64,000 nt of DNA from Conchocele bisecta (GCA_029237695.1 CM055267.1:6842036-6906035), one strand, 5' to 3'; positions 22,568-34,610 are shown, counted from the first letter of the stretch. The notes: a model not told the origin generated them from the sequence alone. A program made the numbers and translations.

Positions 22568-23729
22568 GTAGGTTCTGTAAATCAGCTCCATATGAGACTT
22601 AATGAAATCTGTGAATTTTCATGAAAAATATTTGCAGAAATTATAATCTTTTCTGTAAATGACTTGAAAGTTCACAAGATTTTCATAGCAAATGTGTAAT
22701 TATAATCCGCATTTGCTTTGACAATTTCGTCAACTTTCAATGTGATTTATGGAATTTTGTAATTATTTGTCATAATATATTGCACATCTTCTATTAACTC
22801 TGCATGCTAGCGGTGAAAATATCCGCCAAATGAATTAGGAGTATATGTTTTATTTCTGTCTGTAAATATGTCTTGAAATTTCCTTAGAATTGAGTCCTCA
22901 GGACTCGATTCTAATGAAATTCCAAGACATATATATATTCATGATATTTACGGGGAGAAATGCAAGAAAATATGATGATTTTTTGTCCGCAAGTTTTGAA
23001 CTATTTATAGCCCACAAATTTCCCAGCATGCAAAGTGTTAAGTTACATAATCACATGGCTTGTGTCATATGTCTGAAGGTGCCATGTCACATGGGCCCCT
23101 GACTGACAAAAGGCACCTTCGGATATCTGTAGTGACACAGGAGTATCCAGTTTGATTTTCATGTTTGGTCTGCATCAGAACTCCAGATAAGCCGCATAAA
23201 TATGTAATTAGAAATGCAAAATCAAATTAAACTTTCAGTAGTGTATATTAAAAAACAAGTAAAATCATGGGCACACCATGTCTCCTCGCTATGTTGTGAT
23301 GTAGTATCATATCTTTCAAGCGTGTTTTAATGTAAGATATGCAAAAAACATTAACAAGAATCAGTAACTTAGGTGATGCTGGTTGCGTCTTGTTAGATTG
23401 TTGGCGTATCATCCATCAACCATATATTGCTAATTATGTGATAGGCACAAACTGAATAATATTCATTTGCAAATAAAGAAACAGAAACACTCAATTGAAA
23501 AACCTGTCCCTATATGACGTAAGGCTTAGCTGTTGCTGGGACATTACACCCCATTCATTTTCAATTGAAATTTGGTTGTTGTAAATATGCAATTAATATC
23601 AAATGTCATACCCCCCCCCCCCCCCCCCTCTCCCTCCGCCACATTTTTTATGACACGCAATGTCCTAGCTGTCTTTTGCTGCCAGCGGGGGCATTCATGT
23701 ACCGACTGGCCACATTTCTAGTACAGTGT

Positions 23730-24142
23730 ATTCAGAGCTCCAGATAAGGAATTAGTAATTGAGTATTGTCACTCCATCATTTCTGAAGTAATTGGGTATT
23801 TCAAAATTTTAATTCAAATTGTGTAAAATAGAATCACACTACTGTTTGCACATCAGCAGACCGCACTTATTGAATAGTTTGCTTCTAAATGAAAACACAT
23901 CTTGGTATTTCATTAGAATTGACTCCAAGGAGACAATTCTAATGAAATACCAAAGTGTGTTTTCATGGGAAAATAAGAAAATATGCTATATTTGTGGTCT
24001 GTTTATTGTTTTCTGTAGCATGATAAAGATACCACATATTTTTCATTGCTTTTTGATACTCACTACTTCTGATTTCAATTGGGTTTTTGGCAATTTTAAT
24101 TGGGTATTTACTCAAATACGCAGCTTATCTGGAGCACTGGTG
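23730..24142 (+). mobile_element. GCTCCAGATAAG-ended MITE carrying a nested palindrome
   Basis: The ends are AGAGCTCCAGATAAGG and CTTATCTGGAGCACT. The copy at 25580-25937 is inverted and lacks the palindrome at about 23891-23966, so the palindrome is a later insertion. Other ends of this family lie at about 24652, 25999, 29364, 29708 and 29870. Confidence 0.7.
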
Positions 24143-25157
24143 TATTAAAGGAATAATATTTCAGTGAGACCACTACACCTAACGTGTTAGGTATTATATT
24201 TATATTTATTAACCCTTAGAATGCAGGAATCAAAAATAGTCGTCTGCTCTTAATTCATATTTTGTCTTTTCTCTCAGTAAAAACATGGTTTTGGCAGCAT
24301 TTTAGAATTATTTCCATTGGAAATGATTCTTAAGTGCTGCCAAACCAAGTTTTTGATGAGAAAAATGGAAAATAAAAAATATTCAACAGACGACACAAAT
24401 TAATTCAGCTGTAAGGGTTAAACTTGTTCACTGATTTTATATTCTCGTGTCTCATGGAATCAGTAAACTTGTTTAATTCATACCATATTAAATAATCACT
24501 AGTGTCAGATCGTCTATAATCAGAGGTACTTCATATCTGAGACACATTGCCTTTAACATGTCAAACCTGTTTTTGTTGAGAACAATGGAAAATAAAACAC
24601 TAATGGCAGACTGAATTGACATAAATTTCTTACCTACATTCAGTGGTCCAGATAAGTTTTGTATCTAAAGAGTATTATAACCCCATATTTCAAATTCAGT
24701 GCGTATTTTACTTTTACAATTTATGTACAAATGTAGTATTGATTTTCTTATTAAATCAGGGAAAAATGATAAAACATTTGAAAATTAGCTTATTTGAGTA
24801 GCTACAATAATTCGCCTCCGATATGTTATCTACGGCTACAATTTGACCCATTCAAAAAACGTGAGCAACCGAAGTGCATACCCAAACCTGTTACATGTAG
24901 GTGAAAGTTTAGTAAACTGTAATGTATAGTTTATACCTTTAAATAAATAATCTTTGAATGCTGTAGAACTAGTAATTTGTGAAAAATATAAGAACAGGGT
25001 AAACATTTTCCCATGGAAGCCATCTGTTCTCTAGTTGTTGTTCACATTCAACATAATGAAATGAAGCTTTGAAATTTACAAGATATACATGTAAATGTCA
25101 GATAAACACCATGACATGGTAAACTAACCAAATTCTGCATGTGTATGTTCTTTATTA

Positions 25158-25323
25158 TGCCACCGGGTTTCGAAGAAACGGGTGGCATATAGTGTTTGGA
25201 CCGCCTGTCCGTCCGTCCGTCCGTCCATCTGTCTGTCCATCACACTTTTCGGTTAACCAATTTGTCACAGTTTCTCAAATATGCTGCAGGTGGCATGCGC
25301 GTTCGACAGACGCAGTTCTTGTT
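25158..25323 (+). mobile_element. Short ATGCCACC-hairpin element, second copy
   Basis: Same head (ATGCCACCGGGTTTC hairpin, ATAGTGTTTGGACCG) and same tail (CGACAGACGCAGTTCTTGTT) as 5341-5490, with one longer run of CCGT repeats. Confidence 0.75.
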
Positions 25324-25579
25324 AATAATGTATTGATACAGCTTTCACAGTTTTATATCGCGAACATATTAATCACGCCCGATAACCAGTTGCAAAAATC
25401 ACTCTTCCATGTGTTACATTAAAGAGATGGGGTTAAATTGCTACCCTCGCGAGTGGAGCGGGTAGCAATTTTGTTTCTATTGTTTGAGCTGCAAAAAGCA
25501 AACACTTTTTTTGCAGCGCAACTAAGTAAATTTTCAACTTTATTACAGCATTTTCACTACTCAATCAATGAGTATTTGG

Positions 25580-25937
25580 TACCAGTGCTCCAGATAAGCT
25601 GCGTATTTGCGTAAATACCCAGTTAAAATTGCCAAAAACCCAATTGAAATCAGAAGTAGCGAGTATCAAAAAGCAATAACAATTTTTTGGTATCTTTATC
25701 ATGCTGCAGAAAACAAAAAACAGACTACACATATAGCATATTTTTCTTATTTTCCACGAAAACACATCTTTGTATATGTTTTCATTTCGAAGCAAAGTAT
25801 TCAATAATTGCTGTCTGTTGATGTGTAAACAGTAGTGTGATTTTATTTTACCCAATTAAAATTTTGAAATACTCAATTGCTTTAGAAATGATGGAGTGAA
25901 AATTACTTAATTACTAATTCCTTATCTGGAGCCCTAT
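25580..25937 (-). mobile_element. GCTCCAGATAAG-ended MITE, inverted copy
   Basis: Inverse of 23730-24142 without the nested palindrome; ends GTGCTCCAGATAAGCTGCG and CCTTATCTGGAGCCCT. Confidence 0.7.
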
Positions 25938-26037
25938 GGTACTCGTACTTTTTATAATCAATGCGTATTCTGCTAAAATAAGTTTGTAAAATACGCCAAT
26001 TCACACCTTATCTGGAGCACTGTCTACATTATTTCAG

Positions 26038-26152
26038 ACAGTGCCTCATGAACTACATTGACTACCACCGCTGCCACAAGAAGTATGGCGAAGACTACCA
26101 AGCATGTGACTACTTCAAGAAGTTCTACAGGACATCATGCCCAGAGAAATGG
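26038..26152 (+). CDS. COX6B: COX6B coding exon 2 (twin CX9C / CX10C)
   Basis: The exon follows acceptor ATTATTTCAG (ends 26037) and ends before donor GTAAAG at 26153. It encodes QCLMNYIDYHRC and ACDYFKKFYRTSC..EKW: a CX9C pair and a CX10C pair, the CHCH disulphide core that defines COX6B and is oxidised on import into the intermembrane space. Exons 1 and 2 together give 98 full codons, so the next exon starts in phase 0. All four core cysteines are present. Confidence 0.9.
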
Positions 26153-27002
26153 GTAAAGCCGAATACTCACCCACCTGTGACTGGAGAAATGGGGCTTATC
26201 GGTTTTGCGACCAGCGTAGATCCAGATCAGACTGTGCGTCCGCACAGTCTGATCAGGATCTGCGCTGTTCGCCGCTACATTAATGAAAACCCCACCATGC
26301 TTTTAGATGGAATATAGATTGTTATCAGGCTGCAGGATTCTGATATTGGATCAGGAGTGGGATTACCAATCCCATCAGCCCTGTTTCTCATGTCACAGCC
26401 ACAAATATGTTATCAATTACATGTAGTTCAGTACATAACTGTAATTACATAAGGATTATGACAGAGTAGTATTTCCAAATTTGCATTTGATACATTCTTT
26501 GTTTACTTTACACTATGTGGAGAGTGACCTAGGAACTTTGCTAATACACACTTTATTAGGCAAGTTTATGATAGTATTTTTGTCTCGTATTGTAGAAATT
26601 TCTCTCAATAACGATATAGCGGAGTATGAACATCAACACCCTGCAGATTATTGCTATATTTTAGTGCGCAGAAAGGTAATGTTACTCCCAATTTTTTTGC
26701 AGTTGACTGGTGTAGCAATATTGTGCCTATAAAGCGGAAAACATTCAGGTAGTTTGCAATCATTGTCCATCCTGTTTGCCAGCTTTTGGCCCCATTCTTA
26801 AAATAATTATGCTTTCTCAGTTGTTTTGCCGATTGAGTCTGAAGTGTTTTTTTTGGTCCCATTTTGGGGGGAGTGGGGTGGGTGCATAAATTGTCCCTAG
26901 TCCATCTGTGCATCCATCCTGGAAGTTTGTATTTTGTGTCGCACATATCTCCACATGTATTTGGTCAATAAACTTCAAGCTTTACAAAAATGTTAATTTG
27001 CA

Positions 27003-27190
27003 TCATGGGTTGTGGAATAGGAGTTAGAACACCTGCCTTCCATTCCAGAGGTTGTGGGTTCAAACCTCGCCCTAGGTGTTAAAACTACTAACATAGTATT
27101 TCCATCCAACTGGTATGTCGGATAAGACTTTAAACTATCACCCTATCTCCATATGACCTTAGCTGTTGCTGGGACGTTAAACCCTTTCAC
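27003..27190 (+). mobile_element. tRNA-derived SINE
   Basis: The head has TTAGAACACCTGCC and a pol III B-box match GGTTCAAACCTCG; the body continues to TTAGCTGTTGCTGGGACGTT followed by AAACCCTTTCAC. The tail motif AGCTGTTGCTGGGAC also occurs at about 23530 and, in inverse, at about 30095. A partial copy is at 13165. Confidence 0.65.
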
Positions 27191-27937
27191 ACTCTGTAAA
27201 GGCAGAGTTTTGGCTCTTGATTTAGTATACTGGTCATTATGAATTACGTGTAGTGTTTTACCAAGACTCTTGGAAACTTCACATAAATGTTAATTAGCAT
27301 GTGTAGTTGTGTACCTGGGTTTTTGTTTCGCCCTGTGATGGTAGAGTTGTGACCCTTTGCTTAATCAAATTGACCATTGTGAAGTTTGGAATTTTGTGTT
27401 GAGCATATCTCCAAAAATATTTGACCAAGAGACTTGATATTTAGACTGGGTCTGACTCTCAAATCAAAAATCGAAATTCACTTTGCGTATCTGTACACCA
27501 TTGTTATAACTTATAAATAGATTACCGAACTTGGCAAAATCATCCGATGCAGTCCAATCACTGTAACTGATTATACAGTAAACTTCCGGATTGGTATATC
27601 CTTGTTGTTAGAATTTGCAGTCTGTCGACTAATGGAATTCTAACTCTATTAACTTTTTTTGGACGGATGACCAGACTTTCAATAGTTGACATATTAATTC
27701 TAGTATGTATCACAGTTAAGGCGCCTTTGTGAAATTTTCAGTCTGTGTGTTTGTTAGTTCCCATTTCCATTTTACATGCATACCCGGTATCTTCAATTTC
27801 CGTTACCCAATTTCTCCACAGTTGTAGCTGTAGCTGGAGAAATGGGGCTTATTAGTTTTGCGACCACATCCGCACAGTCTGATCATGATCTACACTGTTC
27901 GTCATTCCATCAGTGAAACTCTTGTCATGCTTCTAAC

Positions 27938-28056
27938 AAGCAGGGCCCGGTTGCTCAAAACCTCTGTTAGCTTAACAGACTGTTAAATCCTTAGCAATGC
28001 TAAGGATTTAACAGTCTGTTAAGCTAACAGAAGCTTTGAGCAACCGGGCCCTGCTT
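27938..28056. repeat. Near-perfect 118-bp palindrome (MITE)
   Basis: AAGCAGGGCCCGGTTGCTCA at the left is mirrored at the right, with centre CCTTAGCAATGCTAAGG. The arms differ at only a few bases. It is located in the last COX6B intron, about 135 bp before the final exon. Confidence 0.8.
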
Positions 28057-28190
28057 AGTAATATACATGTAGATCGTTATCATACTACAGGATTGTGCTA
28101 TTTGATCAGGAGCTACACTGGTTTACAGTCCCATTAGCCCCAGTTCTGCAGTCACAGCCACATTTGTAATTGCACATACCTCTGTTTCAG

Positions 28191-28244
28191 GTTGACAAGT
28201 GGAATGATGAAATCGAAGCTGGCACATTTGTATTGAAGTTTTAG
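28191..28244 (+). CDS. COX6B: COX6B coding exon 3 and stop
   Basis: After acceptor CTCTGTTTCAG (ends 28190) come 17 codons, VDKWNDEIEAGTFVLKF, then TAG at 28242-28244. This matches the conserved COX6B C-terminus, W-D-E..GTF. The 3' UTR follows directly. Confidence 0.88.
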   Translation, partial: VDKWNDEIEAGTFVLKF

Positions 28245-28720
28245 ACGCCACAGCTTCATCGATAGACATTATACAACATCAACTGTCTATAATTTATTTT
28301 AAACAATCTAGGTACTAAATACAGCTTGTTGATGAATGATAAAACGAATGTATTAGAAGTGAAGTGTTCACCTTTCATAATAAAGTTTGAACAACAGACA
28401 TCTACATGTTTTTAGGTGGACCATTTCAAAGGAGTTTTATCCGTCGTCAATAATTTAAGACAGAGACAGTAGGGTATGCAACATCAGCTGTCTGTAATTT
28501 AGTTTAAATGCATGACTGTTTACATCTAGGCACTAATACATGCTGAGTGATGGAGGATAAAATGATTATATGACAAGTGAGGTGTTGACCTGTCATAAAG
28601 TTTGAACAACAGACCCAGATCTGGCTATAATTTATAAGTGAGTGACACTGATCCTTCTACATGTATATCTGTGGACCAAATATAATTAGTTTTGTCTGTT
28701 GTCAATAATTTAATGAAGTT
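28245..28720 (+). repeat. COX6B 3' UTR and a diverged tandem duplicate of it
   Basis: 28256-28470 (CAACATCAACTGTCTATAAT, GATAAAACGA, CATAATAAAGTTTGAACAAC, GTCAATAATTTAA) recurs with mutations at about 28480-28720 in the same order. The AATAAA at 28379-28384 becomes CATAAA in the second copy. Confidence 0.65.
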
Positions 28721-29056
28721 TATACATGCTGATACCAGTAGCTGTTTGTCCAGGTCCATATGCTGATACATCTCCATATTTGACACAAGCCATGTGATTG
28801 TGCACTTAATGTGCTGTGAGATTTTTCATGATAAATATTTACAGGAATGGCATCCAAAATTTTCATAACAAATGCGGAATACAGTTCTGCCTTTGCTCTG
28901 AACATTTCGTCAACTTTTGAAGCAATTACGGAAAATGTCGTAAATTTTGTAGATATTTTTCATGAGATATTGCACATTTTCTTAGGTACAAAATCAGTGT
29001 TGTCTCATTTGTTCTCCACACTGGAGACCGCCTTAACCCCCTAAGTAACCCTGGTA

Positions 29057-29364
29057 CCAGTAGCCGATTTCACCAACATTGCAAAGTATTCTTTTCTAGC
29101 AAAGTATACTTTGAGGGAGTAATCATTTATTTTTCCTGAAATGCATTATTTCGTATAGAACTAACGACTGCATATATTTGATGATTAAAAGCATGCATAA
29201 AAATTATACTGAATTTATTACATTATCACAGCCAAAATGGCTGTGATAATGTAATAAATTCAGTATAATAAAAATTAATAAATTTATCTTAAAATTGAAA
29301 ATTTCTCCCTCAAAGTATACATTGCTAGAAAGTAGTATACTTTGCGTTGTTGGTGAGATAGGCT
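29057..29364. mobile_element. Palindromic MITE, arms about 150 bp
   Basis: The outer arms share GCAAAGTAT..CTAGCAAAGTATACTTTGA / TCAAAGTATACATTGCTAG; the centre is a perfect inverted repeat (ATTATACTGAATTTATTACA around CCAAAATGG). No ORF. Confidence 0.7.
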
Positions 29365-29722
29365 ACAGAGCTCCAGATAAGGTGTGTATTGGCGTATTTT
29401 ACACACTTATTTGAGCTGAATACGCATTGATTATCAAAAGTGGGAGTACAAAATTCTCACAGCAATGTGAAAATACACATTGATTTTCAAATTCAATCGT
29501 GAAAATACTGTAATAAAGTTGAAGCTGCAAAAAGCAAACAACACTGTTTGCTTTTTGCAGCTCAAATAAGTGAATTTTTAAATTTGTTTTATTTTTTATC
29601 ATTTGTTCCCTATTTAATATTTAAAGGAAGAAAATCAATAATATATTTGTAAAAGTAAAATACGCAGTGAATTTGAAATATGGGGGTATAATACCGGTAC
29701 TCTTTAGATACAAAACTTATCT
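29364..29722 (+). mobile_element. GCTCCAGATAAG-ended MITE with nested hairpin
   Basis: Ends AGAGCTCCAGATAAGG and ACTTATCTGGAGTTCT. A hairpin GAGCTGCAAAAAGCAAACA-type palindrome sits at 29522-29567; the same motif occurs near 25480. Confidence 0.65.
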
Positions 29723-29889
29723 GGAGTTCTGCCGGGTACATTGTAATTGTCAGACTCGATAATCCAAATATTAGTCATTTTGTAAAATACCAAACTATTC
29801 GCAAGTAGTGCAGATCCTAACAAGATGAATCATTCGGAGCATGCAAATATTGTTGGCATTGGGCAGAGCTCCAGTTAAGGTGCGTAATT

Positions 29890-30012
29890 TGGAGGTAAAT
29901 TTCTTATTTCTCCATAAAAAATGGCAAGTTGGGAGTGCTTTAGAATCGTCTCATTGAGACGATTCTAAAGCACTCCCAACTTGCCATTTTTGATGAAGAA
30001 ATAAAATTTCAC
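29890..30012. repeat. Palindromic element with GAATCGTCT / AGACGATTC centre
   Basis: Arms share AATGGCAAGTTGGGAGTGCT; the centre TCTCATTGAGA is perfect. Same centre motif as palindromes at 12735 and 12880. Confidence 0.7.
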
Positions 30013-30099
30013 CCAATGTTAGTCAAATTATGAATGATTGAGGCCGTTAAACTGTTCGCCTGTATATGGCCTTGCTATTGAATGGATGTAAACATCCCA

Positions 30100-31650
30100 G
30101 CAACAGCTATGACAAATCCACGACCGTCGAACCCTCGCTAACCCTAAGGTGAAGGTCACAATCTTGGTGCATTTATAAACTTAACGTTGAGGGAAATTTG
30201 TTATAATTTCTGTTTCCTTTCACCCCATTGCTTGGTAGGTAATTCACACATTCCTTTCTCTCATTATTCTCTATCATACTGGTGACAAATCCACGACCTT
30301 CATACCCCCACTAACCCCAAGGTCAAGGTCACAATCTTAGTGCATTCATAGACTGAACGTTGAGGGAAATTTGTTATCATTTCTGTTTGCTTTCACCCCA
30401 CTTCTTGATATTTCACACATGCCTTTCTATCGTTATTCTCTTATCATGCTGTGACGAAGCCACGACCGTCATACCCCCGCTAACGCCAAGGTGAAGGTCA
30501 CAATCATAGTGTGTTCATAAACTTAACGTCGAGGAAAATTTGTTATAATTTCTGTTTCCTTCTACCAAACGTATTTATTTTTTGCACATGCCTTTCTCTA
30601 ATGCTTCTCTATCATGGTGTGACAAATCTACGACCGTCATACCCCCGCTAACCCAACAGTCAAGGTCACAATCTTAGTGCATTCAAAAATTAACGTTGTT
30701 TCCTTTCACCTCATTGCGTGATAATTCACACATGCCTTTCTCTCATTATTCTCTATCATGCTGTGACCACGACCATCATACCCCAGCTAACTCCAAGGTC
30801 AAGGTCACAATCTTGGTGCAATCATAAACTAACATTGAGGAAAAATTGTTTCAATTTCTGTTTCCTTTCACCAAATGTCTTGATATTTCACACATGCCTT
30901 TCTGTAATGATTCTCTATCATGCATGCTGTGACAAATCCATGATCGTCATACCCCAGCTAATCCCAAGGTCAAGGTCACAATATAGGTGCATTCATAACC
31001 TTAACGTTCAGGGAAATTTGTTATCATTTCTGTTTCCTTTTAACAAACGTCTTTATATTTCACAAGCCCCGTGCAGGCACCGGGGCGGGATCAACTGATC
31101 TTGAGAATAGTGCTGCAGTAGCCATTGCTTGTCGTAAAAGGCGACTAAACTGGCTTAGCGATTGGGTTCATACTTTCCGGAACCCACTATACTGGATTTG
31201 GCCCTCATGTACATTTTTGGCTTTCTTGTATGTGAGAGTTGAGTCAGGCTATGCCCCATATATAAAAGTAAGATTAGCGCTAATCCTATTACTTTTAGGG
31301 GATGGGATAAATGATGCTGGTGTGGCGAGGGCCTGGCACCAGATCAGGTTGTTCTAATTTCAGGACTGAATATATATTTTGATTGTAAATATTGAGTTCT
31401 GAAGTTGGGATTTACCCCCCTCTGACAGGTGGATACGGGACACGACCCCGTTGACCCGTCTGCATGTAGACTCCCTGAGGCTTGTACCTCTATGTCAGAA
31501 AAGCGGACGTTAAACCCTATTCACTCACTCACTCACTTTATATTTCACAAATGCCTTTCTCTAATGATCCTCTATCATGCTGTGACAAATACACGACCGT
31601 CATACCCCCGCTAACCCCAAGGTCAAGGTCACAATATTAGTGTTTTTACA
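30100..31650 (+). repeat. Tandem array of about 160-170-bp units, interrupted by a SINE
   Basis: About eight units share AAGGTCAAGGTCACAATCTT, TTAACGTTGAGG, TATTTCACACATGCCTTTCT and CTATCATGCTGTGAC. It is related in layout to the 19336-20440 cores. The array is split at 31066-31535 by a SINE and continues to about 31650. Confidence 0.75.
31066..31535 (+). mobile_element. 470-bp SINE with perfect 15-bp target site duplication
   Basis: The flanks CTTTATATTTCACAA at 31051-31065 and 31536-31550 are identical. The element starts GCCCCGTGCAGGCACCGGGG and ends GCGGACGTTAAACCCTATTC with ACTC repeats. A long, perfect target duplication and a simple-repeat tail indicate target-primed reverse transcription by a LINE. 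A fragment of the same family is at 34455-34610. Confidence 0.85.
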
Positions 31651-32460
31651 TTACAAACTTAACATTGGGGAAAATCATTAATACGAAACACAGCGTAGAA
31701 TATATATTCAATATAATTCCAGCACAAAAATATTTACACAATTTCCTAACATTTGATTGGCCCGTAGCAAGTCTCTGTCCAAAATTTATATCCCAGTAAA
31801 CTCCCACGCCAAACTACTTTCTACAGGTGCGCTGTCAGTGCTGTCAATGTAAACAAATGGCTGCCGTCTGTCAAAATAAACACATTTTCTTGATGAATTT
31901 ATTTCAAATGCTGGAATTATAAGAAATGAATGGCCTTTTTGTGGAATTTATCGGGGATATAAACTTGGAAAAGTCGCGGGAATACTGGACGAGGCCTTCC
32001 TGCCTTCGTCCAGTATTCCCGCGACTTTTCCAAGTTTATACCCAGATAAATTTCACAAAAAGGCCATTCATTCCTATAATAACCAATAGGATAAAAAATT
32101 ACAATTTTCGAAAAAAAAAAATATATTTGTTTTTTTTTCGAAAATTGTAATTTTTTATCGCCAATTGTTTATTTTTATCGCCAATTGCGAAAGTGGTTTT
32201 TCCAAGTTTATACCCCGATAAATTCCACAAAAAGGCCATTCATTCCTATAATAAAGGTCAGTAAAACAGCCATAAGGGAGACAATTCCAGAGCTGGACAT
32301 CTACCCAAACTGGGCTTACTACAATTAAAGGGGTCGGGGGGAAGAAGGAGGCTAACTCCTTATGGACTTGGACCTCTTCTTATATCGATCAATTCAACTG
32401 CAAGTTACAATTCAGATTGGCCCGCTCATCCGTGGTCAGGATCTACACTGTGTGCCATGC
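31651..32460. repeat. Palindromes around 31926-32250
   Basis: 31926-32080 is a long near-perfect palindrome (GAATGGCCTTTTTGTGGAAT; centre GAGGCCTTCCTGCCTTCGTC). 32095-32165 is a second (ACAATTTTCGAAAAAAA). 32190-32250 repeats the right arm of the first once more. No gene. Confidence 0.7.
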
Positions 32461-33980
32461 TATCATAAAGAAGAGGGCCATTTTGGTCCTATGTCGCTCA
32501 CCTGGCTATTATATATATGTAAGTAAATATGAGAGAACTTTATACATTCATTATTCCTGCAAAGTTTTGTCTGAACCAGTCTAGTGATTATAATGGGAAG
32601 ACATTGTTAAAATATTTTGTCCTATTTTCCACGGTGGCCATCTTAGCAAATCTGTAAATGTTTCACCAAAAGACAATAACTATGGAGTTCAGCAATCATC
32701 GGCCAAGCGGTTAATAAGAAAAGGCTGTTTGAAAGCTCTAATAAAAATATACCAGTTTTTCCTTTTGGCGGCCATCTTCGATGACCCAATCATCCGATTT
32801 CGACAAAAAATGATACAGAGTGATCGTCTCCTCAATAATTTGATGTGACGTGACCATAGTCGGTCAAATGTGAAATTTAGACCCCTAGTTGACCCCCCGG
32901 GGCCCCACCCATTTTTGACCCCTGGGTTACTATTTTTGCAAATCAAAAAGAGCATTGACTGTCGATCATTTGTGTCAAGTTTCGTAGAAATATGTCCTGT
33001 CGGTCGTGAGAATGAGATTTTTTAAGAATTGGACATTCTTTTTCACGGCGGTAATCTTGGATTAGGCAACAACCTCCAAATGTACAAATCTGACATGCCC
33101 CCGCTCATAGACCATCCTTGTGAAGTTTGACTACCATTGGCCAAGCGGTTCACGATGAAGAAGACGTTTCAACTCTCTAAATAAAGGATGGCCTTTTGAC
33201 ATTTCGGCGGCCATCTTGGACAACCTAATCATCCGATTTCGACAAAAAAAATGACCCAGAGTGATCGTCTCCTCAATACCTCCCATTTCATATATGGCCA
33301 TATTCGGTCACATGTGAATTTTGATCCCTCCGGCTCCGCCCATTTTTGACCCCGATGCCACCATTTTAACAAATCTGAAACAGTGTTGACTGTCGATCAC
33401 TTCTGCCAAGTTTCGTCGAAATCAGTTTTGCAGTTCATGAGAAGAAGAGTTTTTAAATATTTGACCTACTTTTTCTACGGTGGCAATCTTGGATTATGCG
33501 ATAACCTCCATTTTAACAAATACGAACAGGCTTCACCCACGGACCATAACTGTGAAGTTTGGCCAATATCGGCCTAGAAGAAGACGCGTGAAATTTATAA
33601 AACCACGACCTCTCGGCGGCCATCTTGGATGACCTAATCATTCGATTTGATATATGACATGACCATATTCGGTCAAATGTGAACTTTGACACTACCGGCC
33701 CCGCCCATTGTTGACCCCGGGGCCACCATCTTAACAAATCTGAAACAGCATTGACTGTCGATCAAGTCTGCCAAGTTTAGTTGAAATTGGCCCGGCGGTT
33801 CCATAGCGGCCATCTTGGATTATGCGACGACCTCCAATTTTACAAAATTTGACATGCTCCCAAAGCATATATCATCTTTGTGAAGTATTGACAGCACTGA
33901 CCCAGTGGTTCGTGAGAAAAAGAGGGACGAAAAACGGAAACAATAGCTTATTTCCGTCTTTTGCTCGGGTGAGCTAAAAA
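32460..33980 (+). mobile_element. Element with GCTCACCTGG / GGTGAGC ends and about 300-bp internal repeats
   Basis: It begins CCATTTTGGTCCTATGTCGC + TCACCTGG and ends TTTGCTCGGGTGAGCT. Inside, three or so units share CGGCGGCCATCTTGGA, CCGATTTCGACAAAAAATGA, GTGATCGTCTCC and TTGACTGTCGATCA. No supported ORF. Confidence 0.55.
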
Positions 33981-34236
33981 CCGGAGAACTATTAGAATTA
34001 ATGATTGAAGTCTCGACAGTACTGGATGATCCGAATACATAATTATACACATATACACTGGTTAGAAAAGAAATACGCCCTGTTTTGTAAGATGGTGGTT
34101 TGAGTAATCTGAGTCTGCAAGTCCCCGTCACATCACCAGAACAAGATCGTTTATTGTACCGTGACCGATTATTTGAAGAAGTTGGTCTATAGCGATAGTC
34201 CACGTTTGTTCACACACCTGTTTATACCCACCCTGG

Positions 34237-34610
34237 GCCCCGTTTCACAAAACTTCGTAAGACTAAAATGTTCGTAAGTGCACATTTAGGATCGTCTGGA
34301 AATTTCAATTGATGGATTTACATTTATTAAGCCTATGCTCAATAAATGTAAATCCAGTAATTGTTTAATGGAAAACATTGTTAATGTGTAAGTTACAGGC
34401 TATCATGATTTTGCACTTGCGAACATTATAGTCGTACGAAGTTTAGTGAAACGGCCCCCAGGTGTGGTGAGGACATTGCACCAGATCATGTTGGTCTCAT
34501 TTCAGGACTGAATATATTTGTTTCTGTAAATATTTAGCTCTGATTTTGGGAATTTGCTCTCATACATACTACATGTGAAATTTGGGATTTGACCCCGTTA
34601 ACCTGGCCTA
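34237..34610. mobile_element. Palindromic MITE followed by a SINE fragment
   Basis: 34237-34460 is an inverted repeat with ends CCCCGTTTCACAAAACTTCG and CGAAGTTTAGTGAAACGG. 34455-34610 matches the middle of the SINE at 31066 (GCACCAGATCA..TTTCAGGACTGAATATA). A second, partial MITE copy begins at 34783. Confidence 0.6.

Larger units (their letters stand above)
22568..26037 (+). other. COX6B intron 1, filled with palindromic MITEs
   Basis: Contains palindromes at 22866-22934, 23891-23966 and 24260-24380, all with a GAATTGNNTCC / GACAATTCTAATG type core; a C run at 23609-23628; a GCTCCAGATAAGG..CTTATCTGGAGC MITE at 23730-24142 and its inverted copy at 25580-25937; and an ATGCCACC-hairpin element at 25158-25323. 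No exon-like sequence seen inside. Confidence 0.65.
26153..28190 (+). other. COX6B intron 2
   Basis: Holds a tRNA-derived SINE at 27003-27190, degenerate about 160-bp units with 'TCTCCACATGTATTTG' near 26950 and 27400, and a near-perfect palindrome at 27938-28056. No coding sequence seen. Confidence 0.6.
22371..28400 (+). other. COX6B transcription unit (from first visible acceptor to poly(A) signal)
   Basis: An acceptor TTTTTCTATCGCAG ends at 22370, so the coding exon starts with 18 nt of 5' UTR and an upstream non-coding exon must exist; I could not place it. Introns are 22568-26037 and 26153-28190. An AATAAA signal is at 28379-28384. The promoter was not identified. Confidence 0.7.

Noticed and set aside
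27003..27190. tRNA gene
   Set aside because: It has a B-box but the region does not fold as a complete tRNA and continues into a SINE body and tail with other copies.
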